Below the pieces are notes generated by a model. The model made no database searches, was not told the DNA's origin, and saw only the letters and a program-made list of their open reading frames with translations. The position numbers were made by a program, and so were the translations under genes. This document shows, in pieces, positions 24,090 to 36,304 of a DNA stretch of 64,000 nucleotides (positions are counted from its first letter, which is position 1; every line of letters begins with the position of its first letter). Source of the DNA: Adiantum capillus-veneris (Eukaryota; Streptophyta; Polypodiopsida; Polypodiales; Pteridaceae); NCBI GenBank assembly GCA_014529385.2, contig CM043956.1, positions 85,797,721 through 85,861,720 on the forward strand, written 5' to 3'.

Positions 24090-25400
24090 CTAATCATCCA
24101 CACCTGTTGGAGATTCCCCTATTTCTAGTCTGCTCAAATAATCTGCCACAGCATGCTCTTTCCCAGGAGTATGAATAATCACAAACTCGAATTCCTGTAG
24201 AAGTAACATCCACCTTGCTAATCTCCCTGTAAGCATGGGCTTCTTAACCATGTACAACAAAGCTTGGTGATCAACATGAAACATAACCTTGTTAATGAGT
24301 AAGTAATACCTGCACTTATTCAATGAATATACCATGCCCAAATCCTCTCTCTCAGTCACAATATAATTCTTTTTTGCTGGGGTCAACATCCTACTTGCAT
24401 AATACAATGGTCTATACCATCCTCTAACCTTTTCCTACATCAACACAACTCCAATTGCAATATCCGATGCATCAACAAAAACATGAAAAGGCAATGTCCA
24501 ATCAGGAGGCTGCAATATTGGTTCTACTGATAGCATTTTCTTTAACATCTAAAAGGATGTCTCCTGTGGTTCATCCCATTTAAAGGCAACATCTTTCTTT
24601 GTAAGATGAGTCAAAGGTGCACATATATTAGCCAAATATCTAATATACCTTGAGTGCCACTTCACCTGACCCAAAAACCTGCTAAGCTCCTTCACATTTT
24701 GAGGTGATTTGGCTGCCTGAATTGCTTCAATCTTTTTGGCATCAATGGCCATCCCATTAGCAGATACTACATGTCCCAATAAAATACCACTCATGACTGC
24801 AAGTACACTATTATATGGATTCAAGTCCATGTGAAACAATCTGCATCTTTCCAAACATAACTTCAAGTGAACCAAATGTTGATCCTTCTTTCCAAATATT
24901 GAAAAGTCATCTACAAAAACCCTCATAAAATCCTGAAGATAAGGTTCAAATGTCTTATGAGCCACAAAGTTGAAGGAAAGTGGACCATTCTTCAAACCAA
25001 AACTCATCACTGTATACACAAATTCTCCCCACTGAGTGATGAAGGCTGTCTTGTGTTGGTCTTCTAGAGCTACCTTGATCTGATTGTAACCTGAAAAACC
25101 ATCAAGAAAGCTATACATCTCATGTCTAGCTATTGCATCCAACACAGCATCACAAAATGGCATAGGGAATGGATCAATTATAGTTGAAGCATTTAACTTC
25201 CTGTAATCCACACACACCCTCAACTTCCCATTCTTCTTTGGCACAACAATAATTGGTGACAACCATGACACTTCATTAACTAACTTGATGAATCATACTG
25301 CCAATAACTTATTTATTTCATGCTTTACCTACTTTGCAAAATTGGGGTTCATTCTGTATCTCTGTTGTATGATTGGTGTAACATCCTCTCTGAGGGTCAA
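24090..25400 (-). pseudogene. Gypsy reverse transcriptase and RNase H
   Basis: RT fingers: PIIVVPKKNGKLRVCVDYRKLN (about 25260-25195). Palm: YSFLDGFSGYNQIK (about 25115-25070) and catalytic FVDDFSIF (about 24905-24925). Then GHVVSANG and the KSPQNVKELSRFLG thumb. RNase H: FVDASD (about 24470), TEREDLGMV and VDHQALLYM. It ends near the stop at about 24088. Stops near 25275, 24548 and 24435 inactivate it. RT and RNase H are single-copy here, without the second RNase H seen in the element at 46150. Confidence 0.85.
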
Positions 25401-25882
25401 TGTGATGTTGATGTAATTCAGGATCAATGCGCTTTACCTGTGAATAATCCCAAGCAAATACATTTTTATACCCCTGCAACAACTAAATCAAACCTTTCAA
25501 AAATTCACCTTCAGCATGGATGCTGATTCTGACCATCCTGGGATCTTCTTCAGTTTCCAAATTAAACTCTTTGAATTCATCCTCCTTTACCCTGGTGGAG
25601 GTACCAAACCTTTTATCATAGATCTTTTCTGCCATTACTCTTGCTTCCTTCTCATCTTTATCAATCTGCTCTTTCTAACTTATCAATCTGGTGCTCTTTA
25701 CTTAGGAACCTCCTAAATTTCGATCCATCTTCTTTGCAAGGCAACTCTTCAGATCCATCAATCTCCTAGCCTGGTATTCTGGAAACTATTTCTACTTCAT
25801 CCTCACCCCGGTCTTTCATCCTTCTGAATTATCCCTTCTACATCAACCTCAAAGACAGGCACAATAGTGGGATTATTAGCTC

Positions 25883-27038
25883 TCAAAAATTCCTCCTCTT
25901 CATCATCTTCACTGCATATGCCAAGTTTATGGTCTGATCACATAATGGTTTAGTCTTTTGGAGCGATTTTTTTTTCTTCCCTGCATTGATATGGTTAGTG
26001 ACTACTTCCCCTTTCTCATCATGACAACATTTTCTCCCCAATCTTGGTTTAACTCTAGCTTGTCTAAACCAGGGTCTTCCCAACACCATCTTGTAGGAAG
26101 AATCCGAATCTTTCATTCTAAGTACCACAAAGTTCACAACGAAAACCATCCTTGCAATTTCAATAGTTTGTTGCTTGAGAATGCCTAAAGGCTGGACTCT
26201 CCTCTGGTCTGCCATCTTCACTTGAAATGGTGCTGTGGAGCTAATGTTCCTCCTAACTTCAGTCTTCTATAAACCTCCTCAGGAAGTATATTCACCCCTG
26301 ATCCTCCATCCAACAGCACCTCTTCAAATAGCATGCCTTGAAACATTATTGCCACAACAGGTACTACAAAATCCACATCTGTGGATCAATCTGTTGTAGC
26401 ATTACTTCAGGATACTGGTTTGCCAACACTTGGTCTTGCTGACCCTGAAGCTTCTTCAACAATTTCTCCTTAAAGGCTGGAATTGTACATAATAATTGAT
26501 CCAATGACAATTGCAAGAGAGAGTTTACAAGTGCCTCAAACCAATCTTTGTCTTCATTTGTTGGCATCAAAATTGGCTTGTCAAGCTTATGCTGCTTCTT
26601 GGATACCTCCAACTCTTCATTCTTCTCCTCTGCATACTGAACCTGCTTCTTCTGCACTTTTTCATGAATCTTATCCCTCACACCTTTTTTCTCTCTCCAA
26701 TTAATTGGTCCCTTACCTTTTGCTGTTGTGACTGCCAATGCTTCAGCTTCTTCCACCTGACCACATTGGTAGCAATCACAATACCATCCTTCTTCATGTT
26801 CCTTCTGCTCAGTCTGATGTACTATGACTGGCTCTGGTTCCTGCTGCTCCTAAATTTCCACCAAAATAACATTAGCCTGAGCTTGTTGATTATGTTGTGG
26901 TTGCTGCTGCACTCCATGTTGGTTTGCCTGACCAGGCCTCACAATGGGCATCCCTCTTTCTCCCCTGTGTCTAACCCATAATTCACAATTGAGACCAACC
27001 CAATGGTCTAGTGATCCACAATAGACACAAGGAATCAC
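25883..27038 (-). pseudogene. Gypsy gag tail, zinc knuckle and protease
   Basis: A knuckle-like CVYCGSLDHWVGLNC lies at about 26990-27032 (one residue longer than standard CCHC). It is followed by a Gln-rich linker and a Lys/Glu-rich gag tail (26756-26364). The protease active site LLDGGSGVNIL is at about 26300-26335 and the flap end VLGRPWFRQA at about 26060-26100. Frame changes occur near 26365 and 26225. Confidence 0.7.
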
Positions 27039-27240
27039 TCTGTCTCCTCTTCTTTGATTGTTGTTTTGCTCTCTCCAGGGAGGTCTTGGAGGTCTTGGTG
27101 GTCTATGAAATGGTCGTCTTTCTCTAAATGGAGCTACCTAATTTGCTGCAGGTTCACCTCTACCTCTTCCTGCATTTGGCTGCTCCCTATTCGTGGGGTT
27201 AAACCAACACCTAGAGGTGGTATGTCCTTCTTTGTCTCGT

Positions 27241-27490
27241 AAGGTTGCATTGTCTAGTACAAAAGTAGAGTACAAGGGTGCAATTGTGGTTGCGTATGAG
27301 GTAGCATATCTCAATAAATGCCCTATTTTGAGACTTGGGCATGCATATACAGGGGTGGATTGTAATTCATTCTAACCACCTTAGTTGCATACATCTAGCA
27401 TAAAGCCCATTGTCTCATGCCTAAAGAAGCAGTTGAGTTGCATCACCTCGTAATAAATGAGATAGTTTTCGCTAGCGACATCAACCTTCT
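27241..27490 (+). pseudogene. Ty1/copia RNase H fragment
   Basis: VALSSTKVEYKGAIVVAYEV (27248-27307) is the hallmark end of copia RNase H. A frame-shifted stretch up to about 27490 (VELHHLVINEIVFASDINLL) matches the usual tail. It has stops and shifts, and directly abuts the 5' break of the gypsy element. Confidence 0.7.
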
Positions 27491-27504
27491 ACAGGTGAGA
27501 GCAT

Positions 27505-27862
27505 ATGAGTAGGGTACAAATTTCTATATTGCTACAAGCGGCCTTGTCTAGAAACAATAGTGGAAAACATCATCCTATTGAATACACATTTGTGGCTACA
27601 CATCAAAAGAAGAAAGCGTTTGTTGGCACCACCAATGCATTTGTACCTAGCAAGTATGCTACTATAGCTATTGTTTCTTCAAACAACAAATAAGGTTGAG
27701 AAGTCTAACAATGAAGACAAGAAGAAGATACAATGTTGGCACTATAAGAAAACCATCTTCTTATCAAGAAATGTCGTAAGCTAAGGCTAAAGAGGCTCAT
27801 TAGAAAGATGTGAGTGCATCCTTTGTATATGCTTCTTCAAATGTAACTTTGAAAAATGTTTT
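27505..27862 (+). pseudogene. Degenerate copia gag zinc-knuckle region
   Basis: Near 27720-27800 the frames KKIQCWHYKKT and KKCRKLRLKR recall the copia gag knuckle (CWHCKK.GH..K.CRK). The second Cys of the knuckle is Tyr and a frameshift lies within it. Upstream 27505-27690 is an open frame ending SNNK. A (GA)n tract follows at 27863-27902. Confidence 0.45.
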
Positions 27863-27869
27863 TGAGAGA

Positions 27870-27903
<34 letters not shown>

Positions 27904-28229
27904 TTTTACTAACTCATAGCATGTGAGGTTCTTTTAATACCCTTTGAAAGAATGTAATATAGATCGACAATTTGTGTAGGTGCATCGCTTGAGATGGCAA
28001 ACATGGTGTGCGTGATCGCAATTTTGGTGATGCTATTGTAATTTGTAGCAATTGGTACTTTGTTTTGTAATTTCCTCTCTCTCTCTCTCTCACTCTCTCT
28101 CTACAATGTTGCTACTTGAGTCACACAGAGGGAGCATGAACTTTGAACTCCAAAACATCAACCGTACTTATATGACCTAACAGGTCCAAACTAACATCAT
28201 AATTGTACTCTTCTCCACATCCATTCAGT

Positions 28230-28565
28230 TTTCCATCATACCTGACACTTTGGACAAATCACAAGCTACTCCACAATCATTCTTAGCATAGAGTATTTTA
28301 CAAGTAGTGTAATCAGCCTCTTAGAGCTTCTTTGGATTCCAATAGGCAATGTGAATGTGGTGCATGGAATGCCTACTGTCAATAAAGATGGAGCATCAAT
28401 AGCTCTCCATAGTCCCTCTTCTTTATGATTATAAGTCTTCTATTAACCACAACAAAGCATTCCCATAAAGAGAAAACAAAGAACTTAATTTTGTCCTTTC
28501 TTCTGCACAAATAATGAAGCAAAAGATTCCTACCGCCCAAAATACGTACTTCATGAAAATCTTTA
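28230..28565 (-). pseudogene. Degenerate copia integrase fragment
   Basis: On the minus strand ILGGRNLLLHYLCRRK (about 28505-28555) resembles the copia integrase core start (LGG.RY...FIDD.SR). A later, shifted stretch (GIPCTTFTLPIGIQRSSKR, about 28325-28380) resembles the TPQQNG.ER.NR block. It is heavily decayed, so the assignment depends on the order of two weak motifs. Confidence 0.35.
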
Positions 28566-29646
28566 GCAACTTAGCAACTTATCATAAAAGGTTAGCATTA
28601 ATTTGATGCATATGATTTAATTTTAACAAGAGTCTTACAATTTTAACAACCTCAATTTTAGTTTCTCACTTATTATATCTACATTAAATAATGTATATGC
28701 GCAATGTCATTATTTGGACATTGAAAATGGCTTCTCTTCTTCACTTGCCAACTAGGACTTACTACCAAACCAGAGATTATTGAGGTAAAATAAAACAATT
28801 CAGAAGTTGCCGAGATGTATCAACTAACAAGGCACCCTCGCATGTTTATGGTAAGTTTCAAGTTGAACAAAATGGTGTAAGGTTCTTTTCTTCAAGACCA
28901 TTTTGCCATAAACCTCGCATGTTTATGTACCTCAAGAAGAAAATCTAGCGAGGGCTATAAAATTTTTGATGAAGTTGTAGAATTCTCCCAATTGTAAAAC
29001 GTATGTCATCAGCATAGGGTTGATTTGGATGGGCATCCTTGCCCTTCAAATCTCCAAGATTTTATGAAATTATTGGCATTTTAGAGTAGTTCTTTCAAGA
29101 GTATCTCACATTTTTCACGTAAATAAGAGGAAAAATACCCCAAAAACAGGCGAGTAAAAAGAAACCCTAATTCAGCACAAATGTGAAAGGAAAAGAGAGG
29201 ATTACAAATTATAAAATAGAGAAAGATCTAGGATAAGAATTATTGATACAAAGGATTCCTAAATAGCATTTGTGTGCAAGTGCAGCGTTTGATCATTCAC
29301 AACTATTGCTACAAAGCAAGGGGCACATGTGTAGAAAAACGCATGAATCTATTTTGTTACACAAGCATTTGTTGCTTCACATAACTATAAGAAGATCCCA
29401 ACCACCAATTTCAAACCTATTTGTGTGCAACTGCCACACATGTCAGAGCTAGGGACTTTCCAAGGACCGTGTGCGAGCCACAGATGGCTACAAGCCCTAA
29501 CTAAGCTAACCTAGCAAGCTCAAAGAGAGCAAGGGTGTGTCACTCACTGCTCTACGCTCGCTATTGTGAAGGATTTTGCACCATGAAGAATAGGGAGCCA
29601 CCAGTGTCACACTAAACCACCTTGCCACTGCCAATGCCGCCACAAT
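28566..29646. other. No gene recognised
   Basis: AT-rich spacer with short ORFs only. A (CT)n tract lies just upstream at 28075-28103. I see no repeat or motif that explains this stretch. Confidence 0.4.
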
Positions 29647-29649
29647 GCT

Positions 29650-29722
<73 letters not shown>
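29647..29722. repeat. (CT)n microsatellite
   Basis: Uninterrupted CT dinucleotides, placed directly before direct repeat 1. ORFs of Arg/Glu repeats over it are artefacts. Confidence 0.95.
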
Positions 29723-29725
<3 letters not shown>

Positions 29726-29729
29726 CACC

Positions 29730-31017
29730 TGCTTGCTCACTGCATATGATAGTCCACCTCTATCCTAACTTAACCCTTACAGTGAATACCATGGTGACCA
29801 CCTCTCACATTCTTGAGCCTTGAGATTCATGCTAGATTGAATGTGCAGATTGTGAGGTAGATCTTCAAAACATGGAATTACTTGACGTCTCCACGTGTTG
29901 GGATTTCTATATAAGGAGGTGGGGGTTGCTTTGCCCCCACTTAGCCTTGTTTTGCATATAGTTTGTGTATGAGAAAGTGAAGAGTGTGGGCTTTCTTTTT
30001 GCCTGCTTATTGTGGTGCTATGGAGTTGATTGACCATAATGTGTCTTCTCAGGTTGGTAACTTGTTTATAAAATGGATTTGTTTTACATATTTACATTTT
30101 GCACCATTTTTTGTGCTCTACGCTGGGGAAAAATAACTGGGGTTTAAGTTGGGTATGATGTACCTTTAATGGCTATGCATAATAGGTGGGTGTCTTGGTG
30201 CATGTATGGTTTTTTTGTAACAATGTGGTTATCTCATGGTAGCGCTATGATTCTTTCATGTTTCATTGTTTAGGTAAATATGAAAAAAAATTGTTTCACA
30301 AACACCTGCTTGGATTATCATAGTTTGTTGGACTATTTTTTACTGTTCAACGGATAACGCGCAAAAATCTGATTGAGTTAAAGTTTAAATTGTCTTGGAG
30401 AAATGATACTTACCACATTTTTTAGTTAAAACAGACTGAATTGATTGTATTGTTTTGTAATTGGCCAAAGTTAGTTGTTCACTATCTGGATCTTTTGATC
30501 TTAATATGGTCTTTTGACCTAGTGGGCAAAGTAGTTCTATTTTTATGGTATATACCCACTTGAAATGACACAACATGGACTATGGATACAATGGCATTTG
30601 GGTTTTGAGTCTTAACATTGGTTCTTTTTGCTCTAGGGTATACTACACTCTGCCGTGGTATCTTACTGGTTTTAGACGTTGAAATTAAAATACAATTTTT
30701 GGAATGAACTATACATAGTCTTTATTACTGGAGAAAAATATTTTGGTACCATTTGACTCATTCCAAGACCTATACAATAAAAAATGTAAAATACCTCACA
30801 AAATGATCGGTATAAAAGATACAAAATGCTTTATGAGTAAAAAATGGGAAAAGAACACTTGGATCAGAAAGGGTGGTGGCCTTCTAATCAAAATTTTATT
30901 TTTATAAATAGCTATTTAAAGTTAATTTTGAAAAAAAAAACGGTATATAACAGCCTTATCTATAACCTATGTAAATGCACTTGTATCTTGAAGGAGTGAT
31001 TAACTTTCTTGATTACA
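29730..31017 (+). repeat. Direct repeat 1 (pseudo-LTR)
   Basis: 1288 bp, starting TGCTTGCTC and ending GATTACA. Most of its length aligns with 34811-36186, for example GAATACCATGG, ACTTAGCCTTGTTTTGCATA and AAATGCACTTGTATCTTGAAGGA. Repeat 2 carries an extra stretch of about 100 bp around 35300-35400. Confidence 0.8.
29908..29950 (+). promoter_or_regulatory. TATA box and start-proximal hairpin
   Basis: TATATAAGG (29908-29916) is followed by a short stem (GGTGGGGG pairing with CCCCCAC) and ACTTAGCCTTG. The same order (CTATAAAAGG, GGTGAGGG, CCCTCAC, TTAGCCTTG) is at 34988-35033 in repeat 2. Conservation of pairing despite base changes suggests the promoter and leader of the element. Confidence 0.5.
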
Positions 31018-31352
31018 AGTTTTAAAAGACTTAAAAAGAACTCACACCTTATACTATTCATAAACAAGAATAAATGATTAAGTTTGGACAATAGTTTTTA
31101 AGTTAAAAAAATTGTAAGATGGACATGGATAACAACTTATATAGTCCATTGACACCTGTAAATCGCATTCAAGGCTAACATATATGTTGTCTTGTTTGAA
31201 TGGATGCAGGTGATGCCTCTATCCTTTCTTGGAGTTTTTTTGGCTTAGTTGTTGTCCGTCACTATCATACTAGACTCTTGCTATTTTTTAAAAGATCCAT
31301 TCGAATTACCCCATGTATATAAACATTACAATGATAGCTCAGTCTTGTAGCT

Positions 31353-33800
31353 ATGTACAAAAAAAAAATCAAAGGCAGAGTTTTTTTTGTGCTACCCCTT
31401 GTCACTTGTCTAACCCTTTTGAAATTTTATGTTCTTTTGTGTACTTTTGACTTTGCAGATTTTAGGTTTGCACTTGAATCCACCTTTACTAACGTTGATT
31501 TTTACATAATCTTTCAAGATCACACTCAATTTGAAATGATTGCTTGCAAGAGAGTCATCCAGAACACAGAGAAACATGCAAGGATTCTAGAACAAATTCG
31601 ACTTTACCTAAAAGACCATCTCCCTTTAAAAAAACCCGTGCCCCTAGATCAAAGGCTAAAAGTTTTGTAATCTCCTACCCTAAATAAACTCTTTCTAACT
31701 CATCCAAACCATTTGTTACAGGCCTTATCACTCTTTCAAGGTCTAGAGTTAACTTCCAAATCTCTTTCTATGGCAAATTCCCTAGCTAGTCTTGAGATGT
31801 AGAAGCATCTTGGAAGCACCACAATTTATCTATGAATCTGCCTTAACTTCTGACACAAAATCTTCTAGTTTACATATATGCTCTTTTTTAATGATTGGGT
31901 CAAAATATTGGCCACTTTAGACAAGGATTGTAAGAATGGTGTTTCTTTGATCTCCCAATACATTGCCCAATTACATGTACTTACTTTACAATAAAACCAA
32001 GATTTAGCTCAATTCTCTTCCTCAGGGGCTGAGTTGTCCAAATTTCTTAAAACTTTATGCGGCCTCAATCCAACTTTTATTAGTACCCCCACTACTCCTG
32101 CTATCCCACAAACAGGCGATATCTTCAGCAGGGATAGTGCTACTTTTGAAGTTGTCAAAGAATTTCAAAACAACCTTTGCTCCCTCGGTCACTCTAACTT
32201 GATAGAGATGGTCCCCAAAGTTTCCAAGTTCTTCCCCTTTTTTCCACTCAGACAAAGAAATTAAAGTCATTCAGGGTTGACCATCAACTTTGGGTCCTCC
32301 CCAACAAAGATTTGTTGGCACCTATCCTAAGTGAAACATGGGTGTATCTAGCCAACCTCCATGCTTCCACTGTGGAAGACTGCACACTCAAGGTTCTAAA
32401 AGGCGAGCAGTTCTTGGACAAAGGGAAACTCATCAAAGTTCCCTTTAGCCTCAGCTTTGTTGACCTCTCCAAATGCTCTTCTATTATTGGTTTATATATT
32501 TGTATGAAATGGAATATGGAGTTCGCTAAAAGCAATCCAAACTTCTATACTGAGTCCATTTCGCATGTTTGTTCATCTTACCTAAAATGTGTATGCAAGT
32601 TTATGGACCCCAAAGCCTCATGTGATTCTACTATTGTTTGGTTTGACCATGCAATTTGTTTATTCTCAATCACTTGGAAAAAGTCTTCCATGAGAAGCCG
32701 GTGGAATTTCACTTATCACTTATTTGCTCTTGGTTGGGCGAGCAACAAACCACTAGTTGTTGCTCAAATTGCTTTTAAGATCTTTTGCGGCCTTATGCTT
32801 GATAATCTTAAAGAGCTTAAATTAGATGAACCAAGCACTTATCTCACCACTTATGCCAATTAGAAAGGTGTTGAAATTCTTACTCGATTGCTCAAGCCTT
32901 GCATTGAAGATGATGATTCACCCTCACAGAAAAGACCCAACTCTTTCACCCCCCCCAACAACTCCTTCACATCTTTTCTAACACCTAGCACTTCTTCTAG
33001 CTTTAATAGAGGAAAGTCTCAAATAATTACTAGAGAACGAGGAAGAAACACACCTATCCGTCACCCCCTTGAATTTTGTAATCTTCTTTACCTCGCAAGA
33101 AATTTTTGGCCCTTGTGGAAGGAGGCATCTCTTGAAAAAGACTTCTACGACATATCTCATCTATATACACTATTTGTACAAGAATGAACTTTTGGATTGG
33201 GTTTGGACCAAGCCTATCTTCTGTGAGTGTTTTGATCTACTTATTGGAAACCATAAATGTTAGATAAGGTCCTTATTGGCTGGACTTATCATCAACTTAT
33301 TAAAATTTTAGTTTACAACAATGATTTTCTACGTCACAATAATATCCTTGAATGTGCTTGTGATAGGTGTAAAACGTTTTGTAATGGTTTTGGGGACTTA
33401 GGCAGGCATGTTTGCACTTGTGATCTCAAGGTTATTAATGATCCTACAATCCAAAAATTCACGACGAAACGACTGAATCACATTCTAGTTCTTTCCAGAA
33501 AGCCCCTACCTTGCCCTATCAACTTTACTTAGTTGTTTGACTGACCTGGTCAATACTCTCTATCTGGAGAAGACAATCCTACTAGACTTAACCAATTTGG
33601 TTCGACAATGTTTTCTCCAAAAAGTAACTCTTTTACCACATAAATGGTTGTCTACTGATAGCACTTGGATCACACCTGACCTCAACTTAAAATTTAAACT
33701 CGCACAACATTGGTTTGTTGTTGGTCTTGATAAAGCGGCCAATTGCCCTACTATCATTTGCCAAAACCTTTCTTTAAGCCGCTCACTTACGACTATCTAG
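31353..33800 (+). pseudogene. Frameshifted ORFs, Penelope-like N-terminal motifs
   Basis: Consecutive + strand ORFs (31353-31670, 32034-32264, 32312-32863, 32888-33187, 33257-33532, 33537-33800) read as one decayed gene. Three spaced motifs resemble the region before RT in Penelope-like elements: CGLNPTFISTPTTP (about 32060-32100), ILECACDRCKTFC plus GRHVCTCDLKVINDPTIQKF (about 33345-33470), and WFVVGLDKAANCPTIIC (about 33712-33762). The expected RT core does not follow before 34810. ORF 32312-32863 has no motif I know. The family call is by motif order only. Confidence 0.4.
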
Positions 33801-34764
33801 TGGAAACAATCTTGAAATCTCAATTCTACTACAGAATCCCTGTAATAGTAGCTTTGAATACCACTTTATCTAGCATTGAGACTATCTTAAAATCACATCC
33901 ATAGAATCTATCAAGAAAATGAGTAATTGACCACATAAAGCGGCACTTAACACATGTATTAGTCTTAAGTTTACATGATCTTATATTCCTTTTTTGACTC
34001 CTTTTTTGTGTTAGCATACATCAAGCATCTCATTCACAAATTCTGTCTCAATGGCTTCAAAAGAAACAACCTAATTAATACTGTCACAAAGACTATTTCA
34101 CAAAATAATAGGCCTAGGTTAGGATTTATTCTTACTAACCTCATTTATAAAATTAGGGAGTAGGTCTATACATAGTGGGCCTATTGCCGACCCACTATGT
34201 ATGGCACTTGGGATGGTCGAGCGGGTACACACACACACACAGGTACTACTAGTAATTAAATGTAACCTCATCCATTACCACCCACACACACACACTCACA
34301 TACTCACGTGTGAATTACCTTTTCATGACCCTCAAAAAATGGGATATTTTGACCTTGAGGTACTACTATGATTGTATAACATATATTGTTTGATCTTGTT
34401 GGTTGCCTCTTTTGAGGTACGTAACCACTAACTTTAGTCAATTAAAAAAATTACATCAGTAATGTGGGATTTTTCTCTCTTAAATCCAGTGACCTATCCA
34501 TGGATTTGGCATTTAACACCAGGTTTCCTATAGCCTACCACCCTTATAAACATAGAGCCTAACCCCCTAGAACCCCTTGTGGGACTAATGCCTTCTTCAG
34601 GGGACACACTTTTTGCCCTACACAGGGCTCCACCCTTCACAGGGCGCCTGCCTTGCCACTCACTAACTCTCAATATTTGTAGGTTTTTATGACCCACTGG
34701 TAATTCAAGTACATAATGACATATCACACCCAGTATGGTGCCTCACTCTCTGCCCCGCTACTAA

Positions 34765-34765
<1 letters not shown>

Positions 34766-34810
<45 letters not shown>
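34766..34810. repeat. (CT)n(CA)n microsatellite
   Basis: CT dinucleotides followed by CA dinucleotides, ending exactly where direct repeat 2 starts (TGCTTGCTC). Short (CA)n runs also lie at 34231-34242 and 34283-34296. Confidence 0.95.
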
Positions 34811-36186
34811 TGCTTGCTCGTGACTTATAAGAGTCTGCCTCTCTCCTAAATTAACCCCTACATCGAATACCATGGCAACCACCTCTGGCATTCTTGAGCC
34901 TTGAGGTTTGGGTTGGACTGAATGTGCAAATCTTTTGGGGAATCTTCAAAACTTGGCATTAACTGACGCCTTCACGTGCTAGGATTTCTATAAAAGGAGG
35001 TGAGGGTTGCTTTGTCCCCTCACTTAGCCTTGTTTTGCATATTGCGTGTGTATGATAAAGTGAGGAGTGTGGGCTTTCTTTTTTCTTGCTTACTATGGTG
35101 CTATGGAGTTGGTTGAGCATGATGTGGCTTCTCTGGTCGATAACCTACCACACTGGCTTTGTTATGTATAATTATATTTTGCACCCTTTTTTGTACTAAA
35201 CATTGGCAAAAAATAACTAGGCTTTAAGTTGGGTATGATGTACCTTTAATGTCTATGCATAATAGGTGGGTTTATTAGCGCATGTATGGTTTCTTCAACA
35301 TACTTACTATTCGGGTCTATTGCTTGTAATATTGGTTTTTTAACGCATACAATAAAAAGTAGTTCCTTTCATAACATGTGGGATTTTATTAATGTGGATA
35401 TCTCATGGTAGTACTATGATTGTTTCCCGTTTCACCATTTAGGTAAATATGAAACAAATTTGTTTCACAAACACTTGCTTGGATTATAAGAGGTTGCAGA
35501 ACTCTTTTTTACTATTCAATTGATTATGTGCAAAAATCTAATTGAGTTAAAGTTTAAATTGTCCTAGAAAGATGATACTTACCACATTTGTTGGTTAAAA
35601 CAGGCTGAGTTGGTTATACTTTTGTTAAATTGGCCAAAGTCAGTGGTTCAATACCTTGATCTTTTGATCTTAATATGGTCTTTTGACCTAGTCGGAATAG
35701 CAGTTATATTTTTAGGGTCTATATCCACTTGAAATGGCACAACCTAGACTATGGACACAATGGCATTTGGGTTTAAAGGCTTAACATTGGTTCAAGTTCT
35801 ACTCTAGGGTATACTACACTCTGCCGTGGCATCTTACTGGTTTTAGACATTGAAATTAGAAGATTTTTTTTGGAATGGACTATACAAAGTCTTTTTTGGA
35901 GAGAATGTTTTCGGTACCATTTGACTCATTCAAAGACCTATACATACAAAAATGTAAAATACCTCACAAAATGATGGGTATAAAAGACACAAAATGTTTT
36001 ATGAGCAAAAAATGGGAATTAGTCACTATATCAGAAGGAATGGTGACCTTTTGATTAGAATTTTATTTATATAAATAGCTATTTAAAGTTAATTAACAAA
36101 AATTGGTATATAATAACCTTATCTACTATAACATGTATAAATGCACTTGTATCTTGAAGGAATGATGACTTGTTTTTGTTATTACA
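34811..36186 (+). repeat. Direct repeat 2 (pseudo-LTR)
   Basis: 1376 bp, starting TGCTTGCTC and ending TTATTACA, followed by a CT-rich tract. Partner of 29730-31017, with substitutions throughout and one insertion of about 100 bp, so the two copies are not recent twins. Confidence 0.8.
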
Positions 36187-36189
36187 ATT

Positions 36190-36238
36190 TCTCCCTCTCC
36201 ATCTCCCTCTCTCTCTCTCCCTCTCTCTCTCTCTCTCT
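36190..36238. repeat. CT-rich microsatellite
   Basis: Imperfect (CT)n with CCCT interruptions, immediately after direct repeat 2. Confidence 0.9.
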
Positions 36239-36262
36239 GGCTCAAAGCATGTTTAGGTGGTA

Positions 36263-36304
36263 CCACTTTTTGCACCTTTTGGTGTTACCACTTGCAAAAA
36301 GTGG
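36263..36304. repeat. 12-bp inverted repeat
   Basis: CCACTTTTTGCA (36263-36274) is complementary to TGCAAAAAGTGG (36293-36304) with an 18-nt loop. The flanking bases also pair partly. Function unknown. Confidence 0.8.

Larger units (their letters stand above)
19750..27240 (-). mobile_element. Ty3/gypsy retrotransposon with extra 3' ORF
   Basis: On the minus strand: gag tail and knuckle (27038-26364), protease (about 26390-25883), RT (about 25400-24549), RNase H (24543-24090), integrase (24029-22799), extra ORF (22779-20370) and 3' LTR (20141-19750). The 5' part is missing. Similarity stops near 27240 against a copia fragment, and no 5' LTR is seen. All coding parts carry stops or frameshifts. 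Confidence 0.85.
29647..36238 (+). mobile_element. Penelope-like retroelement remnant with direct repeats
   Basis: Two direct repeats (29730-31017 and 34811-36186) flank about 3.8 kb of frameshifted + strand ORFs. Long (CT)n or (CT)n(CA)n tracts sit immediately before repeat 1 (29647-29722), before repeat 2 (34766-34810) and after repeat 2 (36190-36238). There is no tRNA primer site after repeat 1 and no purine tract before repeat 2, which argues against a standard LTR element. Partial tandem copies producing pseudo-LTRs are known for Penelope-like elements. RT and GIY-YIG domains are not found, so this is at best a damaged copy. Confidence 0.4.

Noticed and set aside
29730-36186. Standard LTR retrotransposon with 1.3 kb LTRs
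   Set aside because: The repeats begin TG and end CA, but no primer site, polypurine tract, target duplication, gag or pol was found. Not fully excluded.
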